Assembly (NCBI GenBank): GCA_951802425.1
Contig: OX637801.1
Coordinates: 1,302,001-1,366,000 of the forward strand
DNA: 64,000 nt
Origin: Clavaria fumosa
Lineage: Eukaryota > Basidiomycota > Agaricomycetes > Agaricales > Clavariaceae
Direction: 5' to 3'
Each line of letters opens with the position of its first letter. Position 1 is the first letter of the stretch. Below, piece by piece: positions 11,758 to 23,371 of this stretch. The translations under genes were made by a program, and so were the position numbers. The notes under the pieces were generated by a model. The model was not told where the DNA came from and searched no databases. It worked only from the letters and a program-made list of their open reading frames with translations.

Positions 11758-14700
11758 TCAGCTCGGCGCGTCCCCACCGCCGCCGCCGAACATGGCCTTC
11801 ATCGTCTGCTCGCTTCTCTTTTGTCGGACCCTCTCAGCTTCCTCCGCCCCGCCCGTCAACTTCAGCTTCCTCCCCCCCACAAAGTCCGTCAGCTCCGCCT
11901 GCAGCTCGTTCGAGCGCGTCGCTAGCTCCTTCTCCCGGTTCTTCTGGTTCGCAACGATCGCCTTCATCCGTTTATCCGGGTCGACCGCCGCGCTGCGTAT
12001 CTCGAGCATCACATTGTTCAGACCAGCCTGCCCTTCGTCTGGATTAACAGCAGGTCGGAACCCTCTCGCCCGCAGTGCCGCGCGACCGGACCCAGTGCCT
12101 CGGATGGAGATCACCTTCTCAACATGCCCGAACACCTCAACCACCGCCGCGTGGTCCTCGAGCAGATCATTCAAGAAGTCTTCCTGGTGCTTCAAGAACT
12201 GCTGCTCCTCCACAACGTTCTGCAGCTCCTCAGCCCACGTCTTCTTCCACATCGGCTGGATCGTCTTAAGGTGCTCCTTGAGGCTCTCCAGCTCCTCCGC
12301 GATCGTCTGCACGTCCTCCTTCACGCGCTTCACGAGCTGTGGCTTCGGCGTCACGTGACGCTTCAGCACGTCGTCCTTGATGCCCTCCACCATGTCCTGC
12401 AGCTCCTCCACCTTGGTCAACACGTTCTGGCTCCGCCCGTCGAGCTGCTTCTTGCCCGAGTCGATGTACGCGCGCGCCCCGCCCACGCCTGTGTTGGCGA
12501 GCCGCTTCACCGCGAGCGTCTGCCCCCGCAGCGCCTCCAGCGACTCCTTCGTCGACTTCGCGAACCCGCTGTACAGCTGCCGCATGATCCCGATGTCCCG
12601 CCGCAGGTTCTGCACCTCGTCGAACTGCGTCTTCAGGTCCGCCATCACCCGGTTCGAGTACTCGGACAGCACCGAGCCGCCCGTGTTCTGCACCTGGAGC
12701 GCGCTCTGGCCCGTCGCTTGCGGGAAGATCGAGACGGACGGCACGGGCGCTGATGCCGGCGGGGCTGGTGGCGCCGCCGCCGCACCCGTCTGCGCACCGA
12801 AGGAGGCGCCGCTGTCGCTGACGAGACGCGAGAGTCGTCGCGCCACGGTTTGGAAGTGTCGGTCGGTGGGACGGGGCGGGGCCGGGGTGCTTTCTGCGGC
12901 AGGGTTCGTGATGATTGGCTGTGCTTGGAAAGAGTGTCGGTTGTTGGCGACGGCTGTTCGCAGGTCTTTGATGTCTCGCGAGAGTAACGAAATTTGTGTG
13001 TCGATATGCTGCTTGATCTGATCAAGCGCTGCGGGGAAGACGACTTAGCATAAGAACAAACAGCAAAAAGAAAGAAAGGGAAGTCACGAACGTTCGATAT
13101 TCAGAAAGAGTAGACACTTCTCCTTCACCTCGTCCACGTCCTCCAACTCATACTGAACTCCGCTGCTCGGATCACGGATGTAGATCGCGGGGAAACTCTC
13201 TAAACCCGGATTGTACGAGAACTTGTCAACGAACAAGATACGCAACGAGGCAATTGAAAGGCCTGGCTCGATCGTGACCTTCTTCACCTCACGGCCAAGT
13301 TGCAAGAACACGGGGAAAGAACTTGGCGGTTCCAGGGCCTCCCTCTCTTCAGCGATGACGTTTCTCGTCTCTGGCGGCGGCACAACCTGCTTGTTATTCG
13401 CGACGGCGCCATTCACTGCGGGCGGGTACGAGACGGGTGGAGGCTCTGGCGACGTCCTTGGCAGTGGTGGTGGCAGGGGCACAGGCATCGCAGCGAATGG
13501 TTCCCGAATCAAGGCCGAGCGGCTGCTGCTCCGAGTTCGATTTCGGGGGCTTTGGGGGCTGGCGTCCTGTTTGGCGCTCTGCTCGGAGGGCGACTCTTCG
13601 GCTTCCTCCTCGGCCAGCACGGCCAACTCTCCTGTAGTTAGCGAGGCGTTCGTAGCTGCTAGAGATCTGCGTTTAGAATTGCTGCGCCCTGGCCGTCCTT
13701 GCGCACCCGTGCCGCCAGTCATTTTTGCAAAAGTGTACGACGAGAAGCGCTTGGAGGCCCGCCGCTCCAGTGTGTCACTCTTCTTGAGAGCCAGTAATGA
13801 ACTTGCCATTGCAGGGACTTGCAGGACATCAGTGGGTGGAGTGCCGGGAGGTGACGAGTCGGTCCCATTAGTACCGTTGACTTTAGGATCGTGGTTGTTC
13901 ACAGGGCTCAGTGGCTCGTCAATAGCGAAGGTCGGTGGTGGAGAGGGGGAGGTAGAGGTAGAGGTAGAGATGGGCTTATCGACAAGGGAGTAGCGCTTGA
14001 CGCTCGCAGGGACCTGAGAGGGGGGAGGGAGAGACGGGGAAGGCGTTTGATTAGACGAGGAAGGCGTGAATAGCGTAGCTGCGATTTCTTCCGATAGAGA
14101 GGGCTGTATGGGTAGCGGGTGGTTCGGGGGCAGGTAGGTAGGAGGCGCGACGGAGGGCTGAGGCGTCCGCCGTGATATATGAGTGCGATCTCGCCTGCTG
14201 GTCGAACTGACAGTGTCTTCTTGTGATGTGAGCCCGCCATCTTGAGGCTCGTTTTCACTGACGGATGGAGGTGTCTGTGGTCGAGGATCCCTTCTCTTCA
14301 CACTTGAGATGGCTCCTCTCCTGGTAATACTGTCTCGTGCAGTGGGCGTTGCAACAGGTGGATCATCCTCCCCTACATTTTTCGAAAGCTGAGAGCGATG
14401 CCCTCTTTCACCTTCCCGTCTAGATTGCTTTGCTCTGCTTTCCCGTTCGCCCGCACCTGATGAAGATTGCTCGGAAGCTCTGCGGCGCCTATCCGTTATG
14501 ACTTTTCGATAGGCTGACTGTTTCATGCGAAGACCCTGTAAGAGGTTCGTTATGATGTGGCGCACGGTGGGGAGGTAGATTTCAAGATTCTCCGGCGTGG
14601 CATCCTCAGAGAGACATTGCTCCAGCACATCGCGCAGATCTTCCGGAACTGAGCTCAATTCCCTACGGTAAAAAGGGGAGTCAATACGGCAAGAAGGCGC

Positions 14701-15087
14701 TGAAGAAAAGCGATAAAGCGCGTACGACATGTCAATGCCATAACTCGCAAAGGCAGCAACCGCTTCATTGAACCCGTTTCCGAGGTTCACATATACGTCG
14801 CTGACTTGACCTTCAGACGTTTTCCCAGTGCTCCATTGCGAGAGTGATTCCAGCAGCTCTTTGATTGCGACCAAAAGACGCGTCACCGCAGTCTCAACTA
14901 CTGGCTATTATCACCCGGAATCAGACACGGAACAAGATAGAAAACAAGCAGCGGGAGAACAGACAGATGAAGCTTGACTGCCGACTGAATCACTTCTACT
15001 GGAATGCGTTGAAGACACAGAATGTTGTGTATCTCGTCTTGTCGACGATGTTGGAAACGGTGGTGGCGCATGACGCGCGTTGGCCAT
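11758..15087 (-). CDS. BUD6: Bud6/Aip3 actin-interacting polarity protein
   Basis: Bud6 binds actin and formins and works at sites of polarised growth and the hyphal tip. The first exon starts at the ATG at 15087 (MANARHAPPPF) and ends near 14970; its exact 5' splice site is unresolved. The large second exon runs from about 14890 to 13092, followed by a 63-nt intron and the last exon 13028-11758, for about 1,050 residues in all. The N-terminal block contains TAVTRLLVAIKELLESL and ATPENLEIYLPTVRHIITNL, typical of the Bud6 N-terminus. A disordered Ser/Pro/Arg-rich middle follows. The C-terminal Aip3 domain is a long coiled coil, beginning around LDQIKQHIDTQISLLSRDIK and ending in a short Gly-rich tail. 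All parts are intact. Confidence 0.93.
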
Positions 15088-15265
15088 GACAAGAGCTGAG
15101 GCTGCTGAGGTGGAAGTGCAAGTCGAGATATGCGGCAGGCGCGGTGGGTTGTACCAGAACTCTATTACATAATCAATTATTGTGTGTAGGGACAACTCCA
15201 TACGGGACACAGTAAAGAGCAAGGGCGACCATGCATTCGTGTGAGATGGGAGTACACCGTCATTT

Positions 15266-16264
15266 TTACGGAGTGAATACGCTCTTGCCTTCGGCTCTTG
15301 CGGACAACATGGCTTTCTTGGTATTTTCCATTTCAGCCTCCCTCGCAGCTCGACGTTTTGCCACCAATTGCAATATCTTTCCTCTGTTCGTCGTAGGCTC
15401 GCCTCGCCACTTCCACTTGCTCGTCGCCGCGGCTCCGGTCAATTTCCCCGTCATCGACCGAGACACCGACTGGCTATACTCCAACATCTGAAGCTTTCCC
15501 TCTCTTTCGCGGCGCTCAATCTGATATGTCGCCTCGATTTTCTCCACCCTGTCGGCTCTGTCCTTCTCACTCATCTCCTCCAAAGCCATTGGATAATAGA
15601 AGGGTTCCACCAGCCCCACGACAGCGCGTTTGTACGTCCTGCGACCCAACCGACGGAGAGGCTGGTTCGGAAATGTTCTGACGAGAGGCGAGATGTAGTT
15701 GTCGGTACGGATGTAAGTCGTGGCAACTCCATAGACAGAGTGAAGATATGAGCGTATGTCGGTTTTGGTCACGGATTGTGGGATACGAAAGGTCGCTTCG
15801 TAAGGGTTGTATGGTTCTCCAGCTGGCGTGTGGTTTCGAACCATTTTGAAGATGATGTTAGGCAAATAAATTCTCTGCCCTACAATCCTCTCGCTCACTT
15901 GCCCGTCTGCGGTTTTCCTTCTCCTGATGCCACGGATACGAGTTCGTCTCTCGTTGAGATTGGCAAGCCATTCTTCATACGAAGGTGTGCGTCCTCGGCG
16001 GTCAGTGAGTTTGCCCAAGGCCAAGAGACGTTGAAAGCGAGCCTGCTCAGTCGGAGTCGCACCGAGAAGCGCTGCGTCGTGCCTGCCTGGACGCGCAGCT
16101 TCCTTGACTTGTCTGGCGCGACGTAAGCGCACCGCCAAAGGCGTAGATTTTGTCCTTGCGACCGCGGCTACGTGTGGTATCGTCGTAGCATAGCACCGAT
16201 GAAAGACGCGAAGGATAGACGACATTGCAGGGTGTCCAGACACAGCCACAACACATAATTCCAT
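15266..16264 (-). CDS. MRP20: Mitochondrial large ribosomal subunit protein uL23m
   Basis: This is a single-exon frame of 332 residues. The second ATG at 16225 (MSSILRVFHRCYATT) begins a typical arginine-rich mitochondrial presequence and is the more likely start. The central block QRIYLPNIIFKMVRNHTPAG, with FRIPQSVTKTDIRSYL and GVATTYIRTDNYISPL, is the uL23 fold that lines the peptide exit tunnel. N- and C-terminal extensions rich in Arg and Glu are usual for the fungal mitochondrial form. Only about 180 bp separate it from the BUD6 start on the same strand. Confidence 0.92.
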   Translation of the reverse strand: MELCVVAVSGHPAMSSILRVFHRCYATTIPHVAAVARTKSTPLAVRLRRARQVKEAARPGRHDAALLGATPTEQARFQRLLALGKLTDRRGRTPSYEEWLANLNERRTRIRGIRRRKTADGQVSERIVGQRIYLPNIIFKMVRNHTPAGEPYNPYEATFRIPQSVTKTDIRSYLHSVYGVATTYIRTDNYISPLVRTFPNQPLRRLGRRTYKRAVVGLVEPFYYPMALEEMSEKDRADRVEKIEATYQIERREREGKLQMLEYSQSVSRSMTGKLTGAAATSKWKWRGEPTTNRGKILQLVAKRRAAREAEMENTKKAMLSARAEGKSVFTP

Positions 16265-16364
16265 TCACGAGCAAATTTCAGTACGTTCGAATGCAACTAC
16301 CGAGTACTAAGTAATCGTGCAGTAGTGATACGGAACCCATCAGATACACAACATATGCCTCGCT

Positions 16365-19300
16365 TTAAAATTGAGACATAGGTGGAGAGTCGGGAGGAAA
16401 CAAATCGTAGCGGAGTTGACTAGCAATGACAGCCCGAGCCTCTGTGTCACAATAGACCCGCAAACCTAAGAACACGGAGTCGGAATTAAAGCTGAGGTCC
16501 TTGAAGGGTGCGTTAGGAGGCGGCGATGGCGGCCGTTTACCCGACTCTGAATGATGCTCTTTTCCATCACTTGTCGTATGTGAGCCCGAGTCCGTCGCGC
16601 TTTCGGATCTTCGGTCGTCTTCGTCTTCGTCCTCGTAGCCGTAGCGAGCCCCGCCCTTCACTTCCTCGAAACCTTTGCCAACAGTTGTCTTAGCTTTGCT
16701 GGCGCCATAGTCATCCTGCTTTGCTTTGCTATCCTCCTTGCCAACAGCAACCTTAGCTTCAGCTTCGCTGCGATCTCTCCCCACTGTTGCGCCATCCTCG
16801 CCAACCTTAGCTTCGTAGTCTCCCTCCGTTCCTTCGCTATCCTGGCCAACAACAGCCTTAGCTTTGCCTGCGCCGTGGGCTTCCCTAGCTGCCTCGTCAT
16901 CCTTGTCAGCAGCAATCTTAGCCTCGTCCGCCCCATGGGCTTCTTCAACTGTTTTACCATCCCCCCCGTCAACAGTTAATTTCCGCTCATCGATCTTGGC
17001 CTCAGTCTCGCTGGTGGCAGGTGCGTCTCCGAGGTTCTTCTTTGCAGCATTTTCCATCTCTCTCTTCTTCATGGCCTCGACCTTCGCCTGGTGTGTCGCA
17101 GCCTCCGCCGCTTTGATCTCGCCGATATCTTTCCCAACCATTTCTTTAAGGGGACGTGGGAGCAACGCAGAGTGCAAGCTGTCAATCACGCAGAACAAGA
17201 GGAACATGAACATGATTAGAGGCCTCCCATACGAATGAGAGAACTGACTTGGATCTGAAATCTGGAAAATCGGAAGAGATTAACAGCAACACCGGGTGCG
17301 AACTCTTAACCACTCACTGACGGCAATTGACTGACTTGTAGCTCTTTCGCTCAATACTCTCGACAGCTTCCGACGGTCCCAATTCTTCGATGAGTTCTCA
17401 AAGTAGTCCTAGGCGTAAGTGTCAGCCCAAAACGAGTTTTTTTTGAGGGGTGAAATCCGGACCTCATCGTATACAACCGTGCGATCCAGACGAACCTTTT
17501 GATGAACGAAGGATTAGGCCACCTGGAAATTAAGAGCATAGACAAAATGCTGACGTGAATGACGTATTCGCCAGCCTCCAAGGCAATTTCAAAATTCTCG
17601 CTACGCATCCAGGAGGTAGGTGACTCTAGCAAGGGCTCCTTCTCGCCCTTCTTGAAGATGGTAAAATCAAATGACCAGTAAAATCGACCTTTGATGTGGG
17701 AAAAGTAGCGATCATCCAGACGCGAGAGCACAATGACGGTGGTCGAGGGTTTATCCAATGTTATGGTGACTAAGTGATGAATGAAAATTATGGGAAAATA
17801 AAAATACAATATAGGGCAGGGAAAACTCACATGATACGTCTCCGTACGACCAGGAACATGGAAGTGGCCGTACAGGAACCTCGACCCAGTGGTATGACAT
17901 GGTCCATTGGGGACCAAATATTCTTGTCCTCTCAAGATCATCGAAGGATCCAAGGAAATCTTTGTCTATGATGCAAGCAGCATCATCGACATAAGTTCAC
18001 GGAATAAAGAAACGAGACGCACACTCCATCACAAACTGACCATCGTCTCCAAAAACATGGCCCAAGACGCCCAATGCTTCAAGCCATTCCCCTTTCCACT
18101 CTGCAGATCCATCAGACCATGGCCCCGTCCACTCAGACTCTCCCCAGGGATTACGGACGACGACGAATTTCTTGCCTTTGTAGTCGACTGCACGGAGTAC
18201 AGAGTAGGCATGGCCACCAACGAGCCCGCTGACACGCGGATTTGGTTCACCGTGGCGAGAGGAGTCCAAAGTATTGAAAGCACACGCGAATAGGCGATTC
18301 TCGGACGCATGTAGGAGTTCCTCCTTCCAAAATTGTTCGGGATCTAGGATGTCCTTAAAGGAAACATGAGATAAATGCAAGTCATACGTTTTAGGTCCAC
18401 TAACTTTGGTCGATAGGTAGGTTGTGACGCCACTATAAACACAAAGCCTGTGTCACTTGTGAGAAAGAAAAAGTAAGGGAAAACTTGCCCAGTGAGATCT
18501 TCGATGGCTTCACCCGAATATCCGCCTGAAAGTGACGCATAGTCACCATGGAGTTTAGCATACGCCTTTTCAATCAAAGGCACCCAAGTCTCTCCAGTAG
18601 TCCCTGACCTGGCGAAATACAGGTTCTTGCCCTCTTTACGAGCCGTCACGTTGTATAAGTCCTTATTGAAGTGATATAACTGCTTCTCTTGATGGCTGAG
18701 CTCTTCATACTTCGGAACACGAGTGTATAGCAAGCTACACAAATTTTGCTCAATATCAGTAATCCTTCCTTTTCAAAGCCAATGTTAGTGAAATACATAC
18801 TCATCAATGACAACTGTCACCCATCGCGAATCACGGAAAAAGGTGAATCCGTACACACCAACTTCTTCGTCGCGCTTGGCTACAGTTCAACACAATGAAC
18901 AGCATAATTGTGGTCCTGGCTTACCGCGACACAGGACTTGTCGATCAAGCCCTTCGATGTTGACATTGTGGCAAGTGCCGAAAGGAACCAGCAGTCACCA
19001 AGGGCCCCTTGGACGATATCGTTCGCGGTTGCACCATCGATGAAGAACTCAGGCTTCTCAAATATCTGCGTGACGCGGCGGACACTGGCCGGTTTGTAGT
19101 TGGTCACGTTGAGCCCGTTCAAGCATTTCATTTGATCTTTGTCGAGGTCAAATTCAACGTCTCTGAATACAATTTCAAATCAGACAATGTTCAAGACAAC
19201 TGGATCCTTCGCACCTGAATCTTCGATTCTGTGCCCTACATTGCTTGGCGATACGGGCAACTTTTGCTTTACACTCTTCTAAGGCTTTCTCGAGTTCAGC

Positions 19301-19420
19301 GGTGACGAGAAGGCCGATCTGCTCAGGCTTGCTGACGGCCGTACCCGCATCTTCAGAAGGGATAGGACCTTTCTTGCGATGGAAATACGCTGGTAGGTGC
19401 GGTAGAGAGAGGAGCATCGC
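16365..19420 (-). CDS. Calpain-type cysteine protease with repetitive C-terminal tail
   Basis: This is a calcium-dependent-type C2 family protease. Exons are 19420-19215, 19162-18925, 18874-18801, 18734-18489, 18432-18405, 18353-18023, 17965-17831, 17769-17555, 17495-17463, 17408-17318, 17261-17249 and 17178-16365, about 807 residues. All three catalytic positions are present: Cys in [12 protein letters not shown], His in [10 protein letters not shown] and Asn in [12 protein letters not shown] beta-sandwich domain ([23 protein letters not shown]) follows. The tail of about 200 residues has degenerate units around KAKxxVG and is Ala/Lys/Asp/Glu-rich. The intron 18433-18488 is GC-AG (TGG|GCAAGT). 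Exon 17261-17249 is only 13 nt. The start is uncertain: the frame is open to 19456, but two stops lie just upstream of coding-like sequence (see 19421-19680). Confidence 0.9.
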
Positions 19421-19680
19421 GAGGTTCGGGTTCACCAATTCTGTCAATGCTGCCGCCTAAATGGCTCCTCACGTTATGGGCGCGAATCTGTGGCGTCCAT
19501 CAGCCATCAATTGTCTCTGGGGACGGCGTCGTGTCAGCAGACGTTCCAATGAAAGCTCGCTGAGAAAATGATGAGCTCCTCCCGCCTTCACGAGCTTCAG
19601 AGCCTCTGTGCATTAGCAATGCCACCGCCCACGGAGAGGTAACCTTGCTTGAGAAAACGCAGATCAAAAACGAGTGTCAT
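19421..19680 (-). pseudogene. Interrupted coding-like sequence upstream of the calpain
   Basis: Read on the minus strand from the ATG at 19680, the sequence gives MTLVFDLRFLKQGYLSVGGG and soon stops. A shift of frame continues with EALKLVKAGGAHHFLSE and reads on through RQLMADGRHRFAPIT. Two in-frame stops follow (TGA at 19471-19469, TAG at 19459-19457), after which the calpain frame opens with [12 protein letters not shown] 38-nt GT-AG stretch with a CTAAT branch-like motif could explain the first break as a very short intron. No reasonable intron explains the stops. It may be an eroded original 5' coding part, or exons with an unusual structure. Confidence 0.4.
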
Positions 19681-20040
19681 GTAACCATTATTGATTGACA
19701 TTGAAAAGGGTTGCAGTCATGTGATGACATGAGTCGCGATTTATCGAATTTATTTATTCCGAACGCTGCCCATTGACTGTAACAAAAGTGGGAGTCTCTC
19801 GGTAACGCGGTGCAGACAGTGGAAATGGCATGTGCTTGCCAACGCCAGAAAGCGTCTACACAACATGAGAGACTGCAATGGATTAGTACATGAGAGTCGC
19901 CCTAACACCGTTTCCAGGGCTTACTGAGTAACAGCCATAAGAGAACCTTGTTTATCAGAATATCGAATCAATCTGACTCATCTTAAGCGCCAACTCGGGC
20001 GCCAATTCCATCTGCACCTGATAACATCACAAGACGCGCG
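19681..20040. other. Intergenic, upstream of calpain and downstream of TFIIIC delta
   Basis: This stretch of 360 bp has no supported gene. It must contain the terminator of the TFIIIC subunit gene and probably the calpain promoter. Confidence 0.5.
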
Positions 20041-23005
20041 TCAAAGGATCGGAACGTAATCGTTGCCACAAAACAGACAATAGTTGACCGCCTCGAGGAA
20101 CTCCTTGACGACCCAGCCCTTGCTTGCAACGGAGATGTCTCCTTGGGACGGGGGGAGGAATGCCTTGCGTGCACAGCCGATACAAGTCCTCACAGCGGGA
20201 GTAGATAGAATAAACGAGGTCGCCGAGCACCTGGCTAAACCAAATGGAGAGACTTGATCGCGACGAGCATCACGGAACATCGCTTACCCCAACAATGGCC
20301 ATTGGCACACGTTGCGTTCGCATCACTCTGAAACGGAATGGGGACAAGACATGCCGGACAAGGTTCGTCAGAGCCGTTCGTAAGTCCGGGAAACTTAGCG
20401 AGTAGTGCAGCCGAGAGGGCCTGAGCGTCTGCTGCGAGATCTGCATTATGGTTTATTCGGGATAATTGGTGGAGCATGCGCTGCGCAAACGGAATATCGT
20501 CGGCTTAAAGTAAGGACGATTTCAGTGCAAGTCAGAGTGCCAGAAATCTGAAGACAGACATGTGACAGCGTCGAGGACGGCGATAAGATGTCGATACAGT
20601 ATCCCCAAGAAATTGAGAGAGATCGCAATTAAGAGAGTGCGCGCTACTTCTCCGCATTCGGCTTGTTTCTCTTTGTCTTCCGACAATTTCTGTGTTCCAT
20701 CGTTTAAGTCAGTCCCGCATACACAAGATTGGCAGGTCGGATACGTACCCAGCAGTAATCTGCGACAGCAAGCTTCAGCCGAAGCGACAGAAGAAAATCT
20801 GAGCCATATAAATGTTGCGCCAAACTGTGTCGAAAATGGCTTCGCAGACGCGAGACAGGAACGTCAAATGTTGGTGGGCCAATGGCGTTGATGGCGATCG
20901 GGGCAGCGCTGTCGCTGAATCGAAGTATTTCCATCAGAGGTACATGGTACGAGCTCATGGTTGTGCTGTCCTGAAGATGCACGAAGAAAGGACGAAGCAG
21001 ATGGATTGGCGCATCGCCCCGTGCTAACGAATAATCAGAAGTCAGCGGTTCGAGATCCTCGGTCGCATACCAGCTTTGGCGGATGCGAGAATCCGTGAGA
21101 GTTCTTGAAGGTGGAAGTCACCAAAGGTGTCTTGCCAGAGCCGGGCTGTGACGAACATACTACTGTGCATGGCATCGTGCTTGTAGTTCAGATCTTGGGG
21201 CCGGCAGAGCCTTGAAATGGTTAAGGCCCGAGCACTTTGGCAGAACACAGAACAACTCACTCATGGACCCAGGTGACGATACTGTCACCATCGTAACTCG
21301 TCATGCCACTGATGCGAACCAGGTCGTTGACAAGGACGCTACCCGGGTCTACCTGATTCAAGATCGTACGAGCAACAGCAGAATGGTTATTCGTGGTTGT
21401 GTCGTCCTGCGCCGACCACGACGGATCATGCGAGACACCGTAAATCACATGGAAAGTCCCGTCAAAAAGCGAAAGGATGAGAGCGTCTCTTCTTCGACTG
21501 TATGCTATTCCAGAAACAGGTGCAAATGGCGAAGACACAGGACACGAGCCATGGGTGAAAAACAGCAAGCTTCGGGAACCGCTCCAGCTCGAGGTTCCAG
21601 GCCTTGACCATAGATGAACAATGCCGGGTTTGCAGTAGACGAGTATGGGCTGGCGCCGTACTCAGATTCAGGGAGGACGGATGGATTAGGACAAACTGAC
21701 AAAGGCGGCTTGCGGCGCTATCCAAACAAGCCCTGAGATAACTCTTTTGTCCGCAGCGGCAACTATGTGTGGTGTCTTTTCGATCTTGACTGTAAACTCG
21801 TCATCCATTTCAAAGCTAGGAGCGTTCACCCGAGTCCGTAAGGCTTGGGATATCTCAATGTAGCTCACAGAGCCATCAGCAACCGAGAATGCCACAAATG
21901 CTCGACCTGTGAATTGAATCAGCCTTTTCCACGTTAAAGACACTGGGTTTGTGAGGACACACATTCCACGGGACCCACACGTTCCCACTCCGAAATTGTG
22001 ATGTTGGTAATCCACTCGTCTGCGACCTTGATGGTGCCAACATGCGTAAGAGACCTACTCATGTAACTGCCCGAGGTTGAGAAAGTTTGAATACTCTGGA
22101 ATGACATTGATTCATACGTGAGAAACGTCAGAGAGCCTGCCCTAGTACCAGCTATGAGCATTGATCTGTCTACTTGAGGGGCAGGCATAACACCAAAGTC
22201 AGGCTGTGACGACCAAGCGATGCCTAAACAAGACAGGTTCATTCCGCGTTTCCTGATCATAATTTCGACTTACACATTACCTGCGCTTGCAGCGTGGCCG
22301 ATGTATTTAAGCCCAAATCATCTTGTGAGGCCAAAGTAAGCATGAACTCGGTCACGTTGGCGACCTTAGAGAGAAAAAGAGGAGTACAAGTTGAAAGCCA
22401 TAGAGGCGACGCTTACCTTGTCCCATTTCCCGCTCAAAAGGTTTTTCCTTGCAGCCCATAATATACATTCCATATTTGAATCGAGAGTGGCAATAACACA
22501 ACTGCCCACATGTCATTATTTATAGCATCTGATCATAACAGGGGATGCAAACCCTGCGCCTCGCGTGACGTTGTGCGGGGAGGAGGCAATGGCCCGGAGA
22601 GTTACATCTAGGGAACCGAGGGAGATTGTGCCCCATTCTGTGTACGGATTGATATAACGTGCATGTCCGACGGCATCGTCTGCTCACCTTGGGAGATCTC
22701 TGCCCAGTTCCGCGGGTCGCCTTTCTCGGGCTGGATCATCGTTCGGAACCATCCGGATGGTGATTGGACTGCGCCGCTTATTGTCTTGAAAGAAGGTGTC
22801 GCTATACCAATGCCCAAATCTGGGGTCTATAGCTAGCATGATCGAGGACGAGATCATTCGAATAAGGCTGACGAACCAAGATATACACGTCATTTTTTGT
22901 CATGAAAATGATTTGTCCACCGGAAGTCCATTGCAAGGAATTCGGTGATGGTACGGCCAAGGCAGTCGGGACAACCAGAGTTGTATGAATAGATCGGCGG
23001 GACAT
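20041..23005 (-). CDS. sfc9: Transcription factor TFIIIC delta/90 kDa-type subunit
   Basis: This subunit of TFIIIC bridges promoter-bound TFIIIC to TFIIIB at tRNA and 5S genes. Thirteen exons: 23005-22877, 22826-22688, 22637-22553, 22501-22417, 22364-22274, 22223-21963, 21906-21701, 21649-21261, 21210-21071, 21023-20749, 20689-20560, 20503-20288 and 20234-20041, giving 779 residues with every phase consistent. The N-terminus (PTALAVPSPNSLQWTSGGQI, then VYILTPDLGIGIA) starts the beta-propeller. The last 110 residues form the zinc-binding domain: CPAC, CANGHCW, ARCS, CIGC and CLFC, the eight-Cys/His arrangement of the TFIIIC zinc finger. Introns are 46-59 nt. The start codon lies 366 bp from the divergent DUF2235 gene. 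Confidence 0.93.
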
Positions 23006-23371
23006 TCCAGGATCTACCGTACTGGAAAGATTCTTCACGTGGTCAGAACGCGCGGTGTGTTTGTGATCTCTACAGAAACCGCTTTGCTGACGTGTGGAAA
23101 CCGAATGCTTTCGTACTTATTCTCTTGACTCTGAGATATCAAATGCGGTGGAGCAGGACGAAACGATGCCACAATTAAGTAACCCGACGTATCGTTCGGC
23201 CGGTTTCCTGTTATCTTTCAAGCGGAGGCTACAATCTTTGTCTTGATGATCACCTCTCAATCGCCTATCAATGGGTTTGTAGGTCCCTCTTTGGGATTTC
23301 CACATTTTCCAGCACAACAGCTTCTTGGTACGATAACTGTCTGTTGTCATCAATATTCATACTTCTAACCT
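23006..23371. promoter_or_regulatory. Shared divergent promoter of TFIIIC delta and DUF2235 genes
   Basis: This is the 366-bp gap between opposing start codons. Most of it (about 23032-23227) is copy 1 of a segment found again in front of argininosuccinate synthase. The motif TCACGTG, an E-box-like palindrome core, is at 23035-23041. Confidence 0.6.
23032..23227. repeat. Duplicated promoter segment, copy 1
   Basis: The copy shares, in the same order with copy 2 (25242-25463), the blocks TCACGTGG, AGAACGCG, ATCTCTAC, GAAACCGCT, AACCGAATGC, GAGATATCAAATGC, GAACGAAACGATGCC-like sequence, CCCGACGTATC and CGGCCGGTTTCCTGTTATCT. Gaps and substitutions show that the two copies have diverged. Confidence 0.85.

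Noticed and set aside
12124..12753. A Leu/His/Arg-rich frame opposite BUD6
   Set aside because: It is an antisense shadow of the BUD6 Aip3 coiled coil, caused by Glu/Lys/Gln codons read backwards.
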